A stretch of 64,000 nucleotides of DNA from an uncultured Bacteroidota bacterium (GTDB taxonomy: Bacteria; Bacteroidota; Bacteroidia; Bacteroidales; WCHB1-69): positions 68,536-132,535 of the forward strand of contig CADADB010000007.1 in assembly GCA_902786595.1 (NCBI GenBank), given 5' to 3'. Position 1 is the stretch's first letter; each line of letters begins with the position of its first letter. The notes under the pieces were generated by a model. It saw only the letters and a list, made by a program, of their open reading frames with translations, searched no databases and was not told the DNA's origin. Of this stretch, positions 52,937-61,718 are shown in pieces. A program made the position numbers and the translations under genes.

Positions 52937-55087
52937 TTCGATTACGTCAATTTCATCGACAATGTTCTTCGCGCCGGCGAATTTATCGACGATGAAGAGG
53001 AAGTAGCGGGCGTCGAGACTGATGTTGCGGCAGCGGTCCACATCGTACCAGATGTCGCTCATGGTGCCTTCCCACACGCGATCGAAGTTGGTGCCGATGA
53101 GCTGGCCGTAGCCATTGATGACCGGACTGCCGGAGTTGCCGCCCGTGGTGTGGTTGCTGGCGATGAAGGCCACCGGCAGCTTGCCGTTCTTGTCGGCGTA
53201 ACGACCGTAATCCTTCTTCTGCCACAGCTCCTTCAGCTTCGGATGTACCTGATAATCATACACATCGGGATTCTCTTTCTCCATGATGCCATCCAAAGTG
53301 GTGTAATAAACATAGTCGGTGCCGTCGGCGGGTTGGAAGCCCTTCACCTGCCCGTAGGTCACGCGCATCGTGAGGTTAGCATCCGGATAGAAGACTCTGT
53401 CTTTATCTTTCTCCATCAACGCCTTGACATACAGACGGTAATACTCATCCAATTGGCTGGACTCGGCGCGGTATTTTGTAACGGCACCCCGATAGGTGTC
53501 AAACAGCGCATTGTATAGCATAATCATTTCATTACCGGCTGTTTTTGCTATTTGTTTAGGTGATGCTTTGGCGATGAAATCCTGATATTTGGCTGCATCC
53601 TGGAAGTAAGGCGCTTTCTTCGCGCTGTTGTCCCACAAAGCCGTCATCATCTCACGTACCATAGGTTCACTTTGGACATATTTCTTTAATGCCGCAGGGA
53701 TATTCTCCGCTTTTTCATGTGTGAAATAGTAGGTCATCAGCTCCACAAAGCACTCTTTGTCAATTACATCGAAGTATTCAGCCCGGAAGCTTTTGTCCGC
53801 GTCAATCATCTTGGTGCGGGTGGCATCCTTGATGTCCTTTTCGCCGTAAAGTTTGCTCCAGTAAGAATAGACGACCTCATCCATCAGTTCCACGCCAAAG
53901 AGGTATTCATTAATATAGGTGACCACTTGCATGTTATTGTTGTAGCTCTCATAGACTTTCTTCATGTCTTGCAACAGCGTGCCGTACTGCGATTTGCGTT
54001 GCGGGTCGGCGTTCACCCACTGTTGGAACTCTTTCTCTTGAGCCTGTTTTTTGCCGATGACATCGCACTCGCGGATGCCCTTGCTCTCACCCTGCCACTT
54101 CTTCCATCCATTGGAGATGCCGTTGGCCTTGGCAGAGTACATGAGGCGGATGCGCGGGTCGAGGTCCATCTGCTTCTTCATGGCGTCGAGGCGGATGGTG
54201 CGCGCCTGTATTGCGATGGGATTCTGGATGTTCGCCACCGCGTTCACGCCGTCGGAGATAAGGAACTGCTTCGTAGTGCCGGGATAGCCGAACACGAGGG
54301 TGAAGTCGTTCTCCTGCACGCCCTTGATGGAGACCGGGAAGTACTGCTTCGGTTTCATCGGGATGTTGTCCTTGCTGTATTCGGCGGGTTTGCCGTCCTT
54401 GTCGGTGTAGATACGGTAAAGCGAGAAATCGCCGGTGTGTCGCGGCCACATCCAGTTGTCGCTGTCGCCACCGAACTTGCCGATGCTCTCCGGCGGAACA
54501 CCCACCAAACGGATGTCGTTGTAGGTCTCCGTGACGAACATAAAGTACTGGTTACCATAGTAGAACGGTTTGATCTGTGCTTTGTAGCCGGTACCTTCCG
54601 TAGCTTTCTTCGTCACTTTTGCGATATTCTCCTTGATCTTCGCCTGACGGTCGGCTTCCTTGTCTTGGCTGCCCACACCGGCCAAAACTTGCTCCGTCAC
54701 GTCTTCCATATAGACGAGGAAGGTGACGGTGAGGCCTTCCATGGGAATTTCTTCCTGCATGTTTTTGGCCCAGAAGCCGTCCTGGAGGTAGTTGTGCTCC
54801 ATGGTGCTGTGCGACTGCACGAAGGAGTAGCCGCAGTGGTGGTTGGTGAGCAGCAGCCCCTTGGAGGAGATGAGCTCGGCGGTGCAGCCGCTGCCGAAGA
54901 GCACGATGGCGTCCTTCATGCTGTTGTGGTTGATGCTGTAGATGTCGTCCGCCGTGAGGTGGAAGCCAAGCTGCTGCATCTCCGCCTCGTTCTGGCTCAA
55001 ATAAAGAGGAATCCACATGCCGCCGTCGGCGCGTGCGAAGCTGAGAATCAGGGATAATAACAGGGTCAAGAATAAAGGTTTTCTCAT
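52934..55087 (-). CDS. S46 dipeptidyl-peptidase, DPP11-like (Asp/Glu specific)
   Basis: 717 residues with a signal peptide (MRKPLFLTLLLSLILSFARA), predicted periplasmic. The chymotrypsin-fold triad is visible: His in LLTNHHCGYSF, Asp in the SDNWMWPRHTGDF region, and Ser652 in TGGNSGSPV. The residue 18 positions after the catalytic Ser is Arg670 (NFDRVWE). In P. gingivalis the equivalent residue 673 is Arg in DPP11 and Gly in DPP7, so acidic P1 specificity is predicted. Removes dipeptides from N termini for amino-acid nutrition. The ATG at 55087 is chosen for the signal peptide. Promoter box 40 bases upstream. Confidence 0.92.
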   Translation of the reverse strand: MRKPLFLTLLLSLILSFARADGGMWIPLYLSQNEAEMQQLGFHLTADDIYSINHNSMKDAIVLFGSGCTAELISSKGLLLTNHHCGYSFVQSHSTMEHNYLQDGFWAKNMQEEIPMEGLTVTFLVYMEDVTEQVLAGVGSQDKEADRQAKIKENIAKVTKKATEGTGYKAQIKPFYYGNQYFMFVTETYNDIRLVGVPPESIGKFGGDSDNWMWPRHTGDFSLYRIYTDKDGKPAEYSKDNIPMKPKQYFPVSIKGVQENDFTLVFGYPGTTKQFLISDGVNAVANIQNPIAIQARTIRLDAMKKQMDLDPRIRLMYSAKANGISNGWKKWQGESKGIRECDVIGKKQAQEKEFQQWVNADPQRKSQYGTLLQDMKKVYESYNNNMQVVTYINEYLFGVELMDEVVYSYWSKLYGEKDIKDATRTKMIDADKSFRAEYFDVIDKECFVELMTYYFTHEKAENIPAALKKYVQSEPMVREMMTALWDNSAKKAPYFQDAAKYQDFIAKASPKQIAKTAGNEMIMLYNALFDTYRGAVTKYRAESSQLDEYYRLYVKALMEKDKDRVFYPDANLTMRVTYGQVKGFQPADGTDYVYYTTLDGIMEKENPDVYDYQVHPKLKELWQKKDYGRYADKNGKLPVAFIASNHTTGGNSGSPVINGYGQLIGTNFDRVWEGTMSDIWYDVDRCRNISLDARYFLFIVDKFAGAKNIVDEIDVIE

Positions 55088-55126
55088 ATTTTTGATGTTT
55101 TTATTGACACGTTTATTTAGAGGGTG

Positions 55127-55134
55127 CAAATATA
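55127..55134 (-). promoter_or_regulatory. TATATTTG -7 box for the S46 peptidase gene
   Basis: Perfect TAnnTTTG on the minus strand, 39 bases upstream of the ATG at 55087. Confidence 0.55.
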
Positions 55135-55150
55135 TAATTTTTTGCTATAA

Positions 55151-55178
55151 GGTTTAAGGATTAAAGTTTAAGGTTTAA
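55151..55178 (+). repeat. Heptanucleotide array GGTTTAA, 4 units
   Basis: GGTTTAA, GGATTAA, AGTTTAA, GGTTTAA in the divergent gap upstream of the acyltransferase-3 gene. Confidence 0.7.
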
Positions 55179-55216
55179 GGTGGTCGTGTGGGGATAGTAT
55201 GATTTAGGAAAAATTG

Positions 55217-55224
55217 TAATTTTG
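55217..55224 (+). promoter_or_regulatory. TAATTTTG -7 box for the acyltransferase-3 gene
   Basis: Perfect -7 element, 11 bases before the ATG; a very short leader is expected. Confidence 0.55.
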
Positions 55225-55235
55225 CCGCCTTTAAT

Positions 55236-56345
55236 ATGGAACGACTCAACGTGCAGACCCGATACCCCGATGCGATGGCCAGCCATACCATCGGATTGCT
55301 GCGGTGGGTGCTGATGGCGCTCATCGTGGTTATCCACACCGACATGGTGGCGGATACCGGCTGCACCGACACAGCTTACGCCATCCTCTATCGGTGGGCC
55401 GGCAATGTGGTATGGCTAGCCAGCCCGCTATTCTTCCTAATGTCCGGTTACCTTTTTGTGGCTTCGGACAATGGATTCACATGGAGGACTTTTTCCGAAA
55501 AATGCCATCGCAGACTCAAAACATGGCTGATTCCTTACCTGCTTTGGAACACCCTTTTCCTCCTGTTCTATGGGCTGGTCGGATTGGTGTTGCCTTCTAT
55601 ATTGGGTGAAATTCCTCCATTGCAAGAGATGACCTTGACCGACATTCTGAAGGCCTATTGCTGCATCCGGGGTGAAGGGTTCAACTCCGGACCGATCGAC
55701 TGGCCGCTGTGGTTTCTCCGCGACCTGATGCTGATTGCGCTCTTTACGCCTCTGTACGTTGCCATCATTCGATGTCACAAGGTTACCATTCTGATACCCT
55801 TATTGTTAGGTTGTATTCCGCACCAACTGGGCTTCGAGTCGGAAATTGCATTTTTCATGATTGGAATCTGGTTGAACATCTGGGTTCCATCACTTTCCCA
55901 ACTGCTACGCAAACCCGTGTGGTGGTCTCTGCCGCTCTATTTGGCCGCTTCCATCTTGGTCACAGTCTCCGTTCCCATACCAGCTTGGAGTATCGCCACT
56001 TTCACCTTTATCCGCAATCTTTCGGGTATGTTACTGATAGCACAGATTTGCCACCGGGTGATAAATCGCCACTCTTCCACAGACTGGCGCGCGATGTCAG
56101 AACCTGTGTTCTTCGTCTTTGCTTTCCACTTCATGATTACCCGCCCGCTGACCAAGCTGTCGGCCAATTGGCTGATGGCGCACAATGCCGGAAGTCTTGC
56201 ATTCTCAATGGTCCACCTGCTGAACGTAATCCTAACAATTGTCATCACCATATTGATTTACAAACTGTTACGCCAGTTAACTCCAACAATCTGTAATTGG
56301 CTGTCCGGCACCAACAACAAAACCATAAAATCGCCCCAACCTTAA
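55236..56345 (+). CDS. Acyltransferase-3 family membrane protein
   Basis: 369 residues with about ten membrane helices. The first helix region, LRWVLMALIVVIHTDM, carries the conserved His of acyltransferase-3 (OafA-like) proteins, followed by SPLFFLMSGYLF and a basic cytoplasmic segment (KCHRRLKTWLIPYLLW). GPIDWPLWFLRDLMLIALFTP is the next family hallmark. These proteins O-acetylate or acylate envelope sugars. Target unknown. The stop lies at the start of a TAACCTT-like repeat, and the AtoE-type gene follows 27 bases later. Confidence 0.87.
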   Translation: MERLNVQTRYPDAMASHTIGLLRWVLMALIVVIHTDMVADTGCTDTAYAILYRWAGNVVWLASPLFFLMSGYLFVASDNGFTWRTFSEKCHRRLKTWLIPYLLWNTLFLLFYGLVGLVLPSILGEIPPLQEMTLTDILKAYCCIRGEGFNSGPIDWPLWFLRDLMLIALFTPLYVAIIRCHKVTILIPLLLGCIPHQLGFESEIAFFMIGIWLNIWVPSLSQLLRKPVWWSLPLYLAASILVTVSVPIPAWSIATFTFIRNLSGMLLIAQICHRVINRHSSTDWRAMSEPVFFVFAFHFMITRPLTKLSANWLMAHNAGSLAFSMVHLLNVILTIVITILIYKLLRQLTPTICNWLSGTNNKTIKSPQP

Positions 56346-56372
56346 CCTTCTAACCTTTAACCTTCTAACCTT

Positions 56373-57719
56373 ATGAAAATCATCAACTTCTGCGTCAACT
56401 TAGTACAGAAATACCTGCCAGAGCCGTTTGTTCTGGCCATTTTGTTAACGCTTATCGCTGCGCTCACCGCCATGCCGGTATGCCACCAGACGCCCGTGGA
56501 GGTAGTCGAGCATTGGGGCAACGGCGTGTGGGGACTGCTAGCTTTCTCCATGCAGATGTCGCTGATTTTGGTCTGCGGTGCGACCTTCGCCGGGGCTCCC
56601 GCTATCAAGAAAGGCATCCGCAAGATTGCCGCGTTGCCGAAGACTCCCGCCGCCGCCATTGCCACGGTGACGCTCGTCTCGGCCATCGCCTGCTGGATCA
56701 ACTGGGGCTTCGGCCTCATCGTGGGGGTCATCCTTGCCAAGGAGATCGCCCGCGACTGCAAAGGTGTGGATTACCGACTGTTGATTGCCTCTGCCTATAG
56801 CGGCTTCGTGGTGTGGCACGCCGGACTTTCGGGTTCCATCCCGCTGACCATGGCCACCGCCGGCGAAGCACTCACCAAAGCCACCAATGGTGCCCTCACC
56901 GAGCCGGTGAGTGTCTCCTCCACCCTATTTGCCCCGCAGAACCTCATCATCGTACTGCTCGTCATCATCGCCATCACCGTGGTCAACACGCTGATGCACC
57001 CCAAGGGCGAGCACGTGGTCACGGTGGATCCGCAGCTGCTGTACGAGCCCGAGGAGGCGCCCGCGAAGGAAGACAAGTCCCCGGCAGCCAAGTTAGAGCA
57101 GAGTTATCTCGTGTCGGGCATTGTCGCGCTTTTGGGTTTCAGTTTCCTGATTATCAAATTGTTTGTGAGAGGTGGCTCGTTAGATCTCAACGCCGTCATC
57201 ATGCTGTTCCTGTTCACGGGCATTCTGTTCCACGGGACACCGATGCGTTATGTCCGTGCCTTCACGAAGTCGGCGGGCAGCGCGGCGGGCATCATCCTGC
57301 AATTCCCGTTCTACGCGGGCATCATGGGCATCATCACGGGCGTGGGCGCGTCGGGTATCTGCTACGGTACGGTCATCAGCGACGCCTGCATCGGCATCTC
57401 CACGCCAACGACCTTCCCATTGCTGACGTTCCTGTGCGCTGCGGTGCTGAACCTGTTCGTCCCGTCCGGCGGCGGCCACTGGGCCATCCAGGCGCCTGTC
57501 TTTTTCACGGCGGGCGCGAACCTCGGCGTTGATCCCGGACTTACGGGCATCTCCATTGCTTGGGGCGACGCATGGACCAACCTCATTCAGCCCTTCTGGG
57601 CACTGCCTGCTTTGGCCATCGCCAAACTCAACGCCAAGGACATCATGGGGTTCTGTCTCATCGACCTGGCCATCACCGGATTGATCATCTGCGGTGGTCT
57701 GCTATTTTGGGCGATGTGA
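56373..57719 (+). CDS. AtoE-type short-chain fatty acid transporter
   Basis: 448 residues with 10-12 membrane helices. Family hallmarks are YLPEPFVLAILLTLIAA near the start, WGNGVWGLLAFSMQMSLILVCG, the ACWINWGFGLIVG helix, YSGFVVWHAGLSGSIPL and the C-terminal PSGGGHWAIQAPV motif of the SCFA permease family (TIGR00366-like). Predicted inner-membrane carrier for acetoacetate, butyrate or similar acids. The hydrophilic loop EPEEAPAKEDKSPAAK is unremarkable. Gene order with a porin and a YjiH-like protein downstream suggests, weakly, a transport module. Confidence 0.88.
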   Translation: MKIINFCVNLVQKYLPEPFVLAILLTLIAALTAMPVCHQTPVEVVEHWGNGVWGLLAFSMQMSLILVCGATFAGAPAIKKGIRKIAALPKTPAAAIATVTLVSAIACWINWGFGLIVGVILAKEIARDCKGVDYRLLIASAYSGFVVWHAGLSGSIPLTMATAGEALTKATNGALTEPVSVSSTLFAPQNLIIVLLVIIAITVVNTLMHPKGEHVVTVDPQLLYEPEEAPAKEDKSPAAKLEQSYLVSGIVALLGFSFLIIKLFVRGGSLDLNAVIMLFLFTGILFHGTPMRYVRAFTKSAGSAAGIILQFPFYAGIMGIITGVGASGICYGTVISDACIGISTPTTFPLLTFLCAAVLNLFVPSGGGHWAIQAPVFFTAGANLGVDPGLTGISIAWGDAWTNLIQPFWALPALAIAKLNAKDIMGFCLIDLAITGLIICGGLLFWAM

Positions 57720-57724
57720 TTCTT

Positions 57725-57752
57725 AATTCATAATGCATAATGCATAATTATT
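57725..57752 (+). repeat. Heptanucleotide array AATTCAT/AATGCAT, 4 units
   Basis: AATTCAT, AATGCAT x2, AATTATT, five bases after the AtoE-type stop codon. The AATGCAT word recurs in the array at 40346. Confidence 0.75.
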
Positions 57753-57770
57753 AAGTATCCATTATTTTCA

Positions 57771-57778
57771 TACATTTG
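57771..57778 (+). promoter_or_regulatory. TACATTTG -7 box for the porin gene
   Basis: Perfect TAnnTTTG, 34 bases before the porin ATG. Confidence 0.55.
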
Positions 57779-57812
57779 CACTTTCAAAGTAGAAAATCAC
57801 AAATATCTGGAA

Positions 57813-59000
57813 ATGAATAAATTAAGTGTTGTTTTAGGTTTGATATTGTGCATTATTTTGCCTTTTTCAGCCATTTCTCAGGAAGAGAGCGTGAAAAAAG
57901 AGAAGAAGAAAAAGGAACGGAAAGAGGTGAACCCTAATTTCAAGCACAAGTTCACGACCTTCCATTTAGAGGCGCGCGCGGATTTCGAGTACAACTATGA
58001 CCTCAACAAATGGGGTTATATAGATCCATCGGGTATGGGCTATTCTGGCTCCGCCACACAGCACCACTACGGCTTCCGTGGCGACTACTTCAACTTCCTG
58101 CTCGGCGGCGACATCGGCGACCACATCTCCTATTTCTTCCGTCAGCGTATTGTCCCCGTCAAGGGTTACACAGAATTGTTCGACAACACAGACTTCCTAT
58201 ACATCCAGTATAAGTTCAACGACCGGTGGTCGCTGCGCATGGGCAAGGAGGCCATCTATGTGGGTGGATTCGAATATGACGCGCCGCCCATCGATGTCTA
58301 TTACTACACCAACTACTGGGGTTCGTTCCCTTGCTTCCTGCTCGGCGTGTCGGCGGCCTACACCGACAAGAGCGGCAAGAACAAACTCGTGCTCAATGTC
58401 GCCAACTCGCCTTACGTGCATTACAGGGACAACCGCTGGAATTCGGGACTGCTCTCCTACAACCTCTATTGGAATGGTAAGTTCGGACCATTTTCCACCC
58501 TCTACTCCGTCAACTTTCTGGAATACCAACGCGGCAAGTTCATCAATTTCATTGTGTTGGGCAACAAGCTCACGTTCGACAAATGGTCACTCTATTTAGA
58601 CTACATCAACCGTGCCGCCGGCTTCAAGAAATTCTTCCGTGACTTCTCCGTGGTGAGCCGTTTGGATTGGCACGTCTCGCCAAGCGTAAACCTGTTTGCC
58701 AAAGGCGGTTACGAGAATAATTCCGCCGGCTACTATTATACTATTGGTGATGATCCATACGTGGATGTGGACATGCTGATGCCCAACAACCAGGCACATT
58801 GTTTCTATGGTCTTGGCATGGAGTACCGTCCGCGCATCTATCCCGACCTTCGTGTCCACGCATGGGTGGCCAATAGCGTGATGACACCCCCTCTTGGTTA
58901 TACGGGTGACCATGGGTGGGAAAATATGACCCTCACCGCCAACGTCGGCGTCACCTGGCGTTTGGATTTCATGAAATTCTTACCCGAAAAATTGAAATAA
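57813..59000 (+). CDS. Outer-membrane porin (OprP/O-like)
   Basis: 395 residues: a signal peptide (NKLSVVLGLILCIILPFSAIS), a very basic Lys/Glu segment (SVKKEKKKKERKEV, about 25-38), then a strand-rich barrel with aromatic girdles (FHLEARADFEYNYDL, FNFLLGGDIGDHISYFFRQR, FLYIQYKFNDRWSLRMGK, LGMEYRPRIYPDL, LTANVGVTWRLDF). The EARADFEYNY start and the RMGKEAIYVGGFE segment resemble phosphate-selective-type porins of Bacteroidota; phosphate selectivity itself is not shown. The next gene begins one base after its stop, so both are likely expressed together. Confidence 0.8.
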   Translation: MNKLSVVLGLILCIILPFSAISQEESVKKEKKKKERKEVNPNFKHKFTTFHLEARADFEYNYDLNKWGYIDPSGMGYSGSATQHHYGFRGDYFNFLLGGDIGDHISYFFRQRIVPVKGYTELFDNTDFLYIQYKFNDRWSLRMGKEAIYVGGFEYDAPPIDVYYYTNYWGSFPCFLLGVSAAYTDKSGKNKLVLNVANSPYVHYRDNRWNSGLLSYNLYWNGKFGPFSTLYSVNFLEYQRGKFINFIVLGNKLTFDKWSLYLDYINRAAGFKKFFRDFSVVSRLDWHVSPSVNLFAKGGYENNSAGYYYTIGDDPYVDVDMLMPNNQAHCFYGLGMEYRPRIYPDLRVHAWVANSVMTPPLGYTGDHGWENMTLTANVGVTWRLDFMKFLPEKLK

Positions 59001-59001
59001 T

Positions 59002-60249
59002 ATGCCCATATTCCATTTCAAAACCAACAACATCCTGCACCAAGTTTCGCGCATTTCGCGGAACAACGTGGTACGCTACATGGTGCGCGCATACGGCCGT
59101 ACGCGGGAACTGATCATATTCCTGATCCTGTTCTTCGGCTTCTTCATCGGGCTGTCCATCAAGATGACGCTGCCGAACATGCTGAACACGTTCATGAACA
59201 CGGCCTACAAGCTACTGATAGACACGGTGTTCTACATCATGGCCATCACGGTGATGACGGGTGCCATCAGCAAGTTGTTCGTGGAGTTCGGCGTGGTGGT
59301 GCTGCTGGAGAAGATGCTGAAGCCGCTGATGAAGCCGCTTTACAACCTCCCCGGCGTGGCCTCACTCGGCGCAGTGATGACCTTCCTGAGCGACAATCCG
59401 GCTATCATCACGCTGTCGAAGGACAAGACTTTCCGGCGATATTTCAAACAGTACCAAATTGCCTCGCTGACCAACTTCGGCACCTCCTTTGGAATGGGGT
59501 TGGTGGTAGTGGCCTTCATGACAGGGCGCGGTTACGGTAGCGGCGCCTTGGTCGGATTGGCGGGCGCGTTCATCGGCAGTATCGTCACCACCCGCATGAT
59601 GCAGAAACTGACGCTGAAGAGCTATCCCGAATTGGATTCCCCGATGCCCGACACTGTCGTGGAGGAAAAACCGCTGGACGAGGTGGTCAATGAAGCAGAC
59701 GAAAAAGGAGTGAAAATCGAGGAAGAGAAGAAAGGCCCGTTCCTGCGTACGCTCAACGCCATGCTCGACGGCGGCAAGGGCGGTGTGGAAATTGGTCTCT
59801 CCATCATCCCCGGCGTGCTGATCATCTCCACCATTGTGATGATGACGACGTTTGGAGCCCCGGCTGTCGGAGGTTACACAGGCGGCGCTTACGAAGGCGT
59901 GCCGTTGCTCCCGTGGTTAGCATCCAAGATTGATTTTGTGTTCCGCTGGTTATTCGGCTTTGAACATCCCGAGTTGATTGCCTTTCCGATCACCGCGTTA
60001 GGTGCTGTGGGTGCGGCCATCGGTCTGGTTCCCGCTTTCGATGCTTCAGGTCTCATCGACGGCAACGCCATCGCGGTCTTCACCGCCATGGGCATGTGCT
60101 GGAGCGGCTTTTTAAGCACGCACACCGGCATGTTGGATTCCCTCGGCTACCGTCAGCTGATTTCCAAGGCCATCGCCTCGCATACCGTCGGCGGGCTCAT
60201 CGCCGGCATCTCCGCCCACTGGCTGTTCGTATTGTTCTCGCTGTTCTGA
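59002..60249 (+). CDS. YjiH-like nucleoside-recognition (Gate) domain membrane protein
   Basis: 415 residues with about eight membrane helices. The core pattern MAITVMTGAISKLFVEFGVVVLLE, LPGVASLGAVMTFLSDNPAIITL and GMGLVVVAFMTGRG fits the Gate/nucleoside-recognition fold of YjiH and spore maturation (SpmA/B-like) proteins. A hydrophilic acidic loop (about 210-245: DTVVEEKPLDEVVNEADEKG) splits the two halves. Transport substrate unknown. It follows the porin by one base, and a strong hairpin terminator lies 28 bases after the stop. Confidence 0.82.
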   Translation: MPIFHFKTNNILHQVSRISRNNVVRYMVRAYGRTRELIIFLILFFGFFIGLSIKMTLPNMLNTFMNTAYKLLIDTVFYIMAITVMTGAISKLFVEFGVVVLLEKMLKPLMKPLYNLPGVASLGAVMTFLSDNPAIITLSKDKTFRRYFKQYQIASLTNFGTSFGMGLVVVAFMTGRGYGSGALVGLAGAFIGSIVTTRMMQKLTLKSYPELDSPMPDTVVEEKPLDEVVNEADEKGVKIEEEKKGPFLRTLNAMLDGGKGGVEIGLSIIPGVLIISTIVMMTTFGAPAVGGYTGGAYEGVPLLPWLASKIDFVFRWLFGFEHPELIAFPITALGAVGAAIGLVPAFDASGLIDGNAIAVFTAMGMCWSGFLSTHTGMLDSLGYRQLISKAIASHTVGGLIAGISAHWLFVLFSLF

Positions 60250-60277
60250 TGATGAAACGATTAACGAATGAGATAAA

Positions 60278-60311
60278 GAAAAACGGAAGGCGAATGCGTC
60301 TTCCGTTTTTC
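60278..60311 (+). terminator. Bidirectional-looking hairpin terminator
   Basis: Arms GAAAAACGGAAG and CTTCCGTTTTTC are perfectly complementary (12 bp, extendable inward), with A and T runs forming the outer stem. It lies after the porin-YjiH pair. In the 266-base gap 60250-60515 only this and the downstream -7 box were recognised. Confidence 0.85.
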
Positions 60312-60486
60312 TATCAACAACAACCAATTTTATATATTAAATCATGACAATTCTGCTCTGATTTTCACGATGCAAAGAAACAATCTTTTCATCATACAGC
60401 TAATCCCCATTTTTTGTGTTTTATTTAACAACAGGTCATTATTAGTGGGGATATACAAACAAAGCTATTCCTAATAGAATTTTTTG

Positions 60487-60494
60487 TATCTTTG
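60487..60494 (+). promoter_or_regulatory. TATCTTTG -7 box for the ROK gene
   Basis: Perfect -7 element 21 bases before the ATG at 60516. A TTG inside it is the only longer start and is rejected. Confidence 0.6.
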
Positions 60495-60515
60495 CCCCGT
60501 AAAATTTTACAAGGA

Positions 60516-61625
60516 ATGTATAATAACGACCTGCGCACCGTCATCACCTTAGACGCCGGCGGCACGCATTTCCGTTTTTCGGCGATGCGGGGCTGCGAGG
60601 CGGTCACCGAGACTTTTGAACTGCCCACCCATCCCAACGATCTGGCACAACTATTGGAAGATCTTCGCAACGGATTCCAGCACATCATTGACCGGCTTCC
60701 TGAGAAGCCCGTCGCCATCAGCTTCGCTTTTCCGGGGCCTGCGGATTACCCCAACGGCGTGTTTCCCGACCGCCTTACCAACTTTCCCTGTTTCGAAGGG
60801 GGAGTCGCTTTGAGCGCCTTTCTGGAGAAACAGTTCGGGTTGCCCGTCTTCATCAACAACGATGCGGACCTTTTCACTTACGGCGAGGCCTTGGCGGGTG
60901 CTCTGCCGATGCTGAACGAGAAAATCCGCAATGCGGGCGGCGTGAAACAATACCACAACATCATCGGTTTCATCCTCGGGACAGGATTCGGCATCGGCAT
61001 AACATCCCACAACCAGATGTTCATGGGTGACAACTGCTGCTCCGAGATTTACTGCACTCCCAGCAAGTGGGGGCAGGAGCTCATCGCGGAGGAAGGCATT
61101 TCCCTCCGTGCGGTGCTGCGCTACTACCGCGAACTCGCGCATGATGAAAAAGCCGATGGATATACAGACTCTTACGACATATACCGCATTGCCGACGGCA
61201 ATCTTGACGGCGACAAAGATGCCGCCATGAAAGCTTTCGCCCGTTTCGGCGAGGCGGCGGGCTATGCCATCGCACAGGCGGCCTGCATGTTGGACGGCAT
61301 CATCGTGTTGGGCGGCGGGGTCAGCAAGGCCGCGAAATTCTATATGCCCGCACTGCTCAGGGAAGTACGTGTCACCATGCACACCCTCAACGGGAACAAA
61401 CTGCCCCGCGTCCCGTCCTTCATCTACAACCTTGAGGATCCGACGGAATTCGATCAATTCGTCAAAGGCCAGACCAAGGAGATTGAAGTCTTCGGCACCG
61501 ACAAGCGGATTCGCATTGACACGCAAAAACGCCTTGGCATCACCCTATCGCAACTCGGCACCTCCCGCGCCACCGCCATCGGCGCCTACTGCTTCGCCCT
61601 GCACGCGCTCGATTCCGTCTGTTAA
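60516..61625 (+). CDS. ROK-family sugar kinase/regulator-like protein
   Basis: 369 residues, cytoplasmic. The ATP-binding start TVITLDAGGTHFRFSAM (phosphate-1 motif DxGGT) is followed by AISFAFPGPADYPNGVF, VFINNDADLFTYGEA (catalytic Asp region), FILGTGFGIGIT (phosphate-2) and GIIVLGGGVSKAAKFYMPAL (adenosine motif). There is no N-terminal HTH, so a kinase is likelier than a repressor. The classical ROK zinc-binding CxCGxxGC motif is replaced by NCCSEIYCTPSKWG, so it is a divergent member with unknown sugar. An AAGGA ribosome-binding site precedes ATG. The phosphohexomutase gene follows, fitting hexose-phosphate metabolism. Confidence 0.82.
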   Translation: MYNNDLRTVITLDAGGTHFRFSAMRGCEAVTETFELPTHPNDLAQLLEDLRNGFQHIIDRLPEKPVAISFAFPGPADYPNGVFPDRLTNFPCFEGGVALSAFLEKQFGLPVFINNDADLFTYGEALAGALPMLNEKIRNAGGVKQYHNIIGFILGTGFGIGITSHNQMFMGDNCCSEIYCTPSKWGQELIAEEGISLRAVLRYYRELAHDEKADGYTDSYDIYRIADGNLDGDKDAAMKAFARFGEAAGYAIAQAACMLDGIIVLGGGVSKAAKFYMPALLREVRVTMHTLNGNKLPRVPSFIYNLEDPTEFDQFVKGQTKEIEVFGTDKRIRIDTQKRLGITLSQLGTSRATAIGAYCFALHALDSVC

Positions 61626-61691
61626 CTGTTAACTATTAACTATCAACTATTAACTTCAATAACCAATAACCTATAACCCATAACCTTTAAA
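61622..61691 (+). repeat. Heptanucleotide array, 10 units, between the ROK and phosphohexomutase genes
   Basis: Contiguous units TTAACTG, TTAACTA x2, TCAACTA, TTAACTT, CAATAAC x2, CTATAAC, CCATAAC, CTTTAAA. The array contains the ROK stop codon. Its second half has the words of the arrays at 28292 and 44053. Confidence 0.9.
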
Positions 61692-61718
61692 AAAATACAA
61701 ACCAAATATCACCCAAAT

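Noticed and set aside
53717..55057. A 446-codon plus-strand frame opposite the S46 peptidase gene
   Set aside because: Antisense to a gene with an intact signal peptide and catalytic triad; composition is that of a shadow frame.
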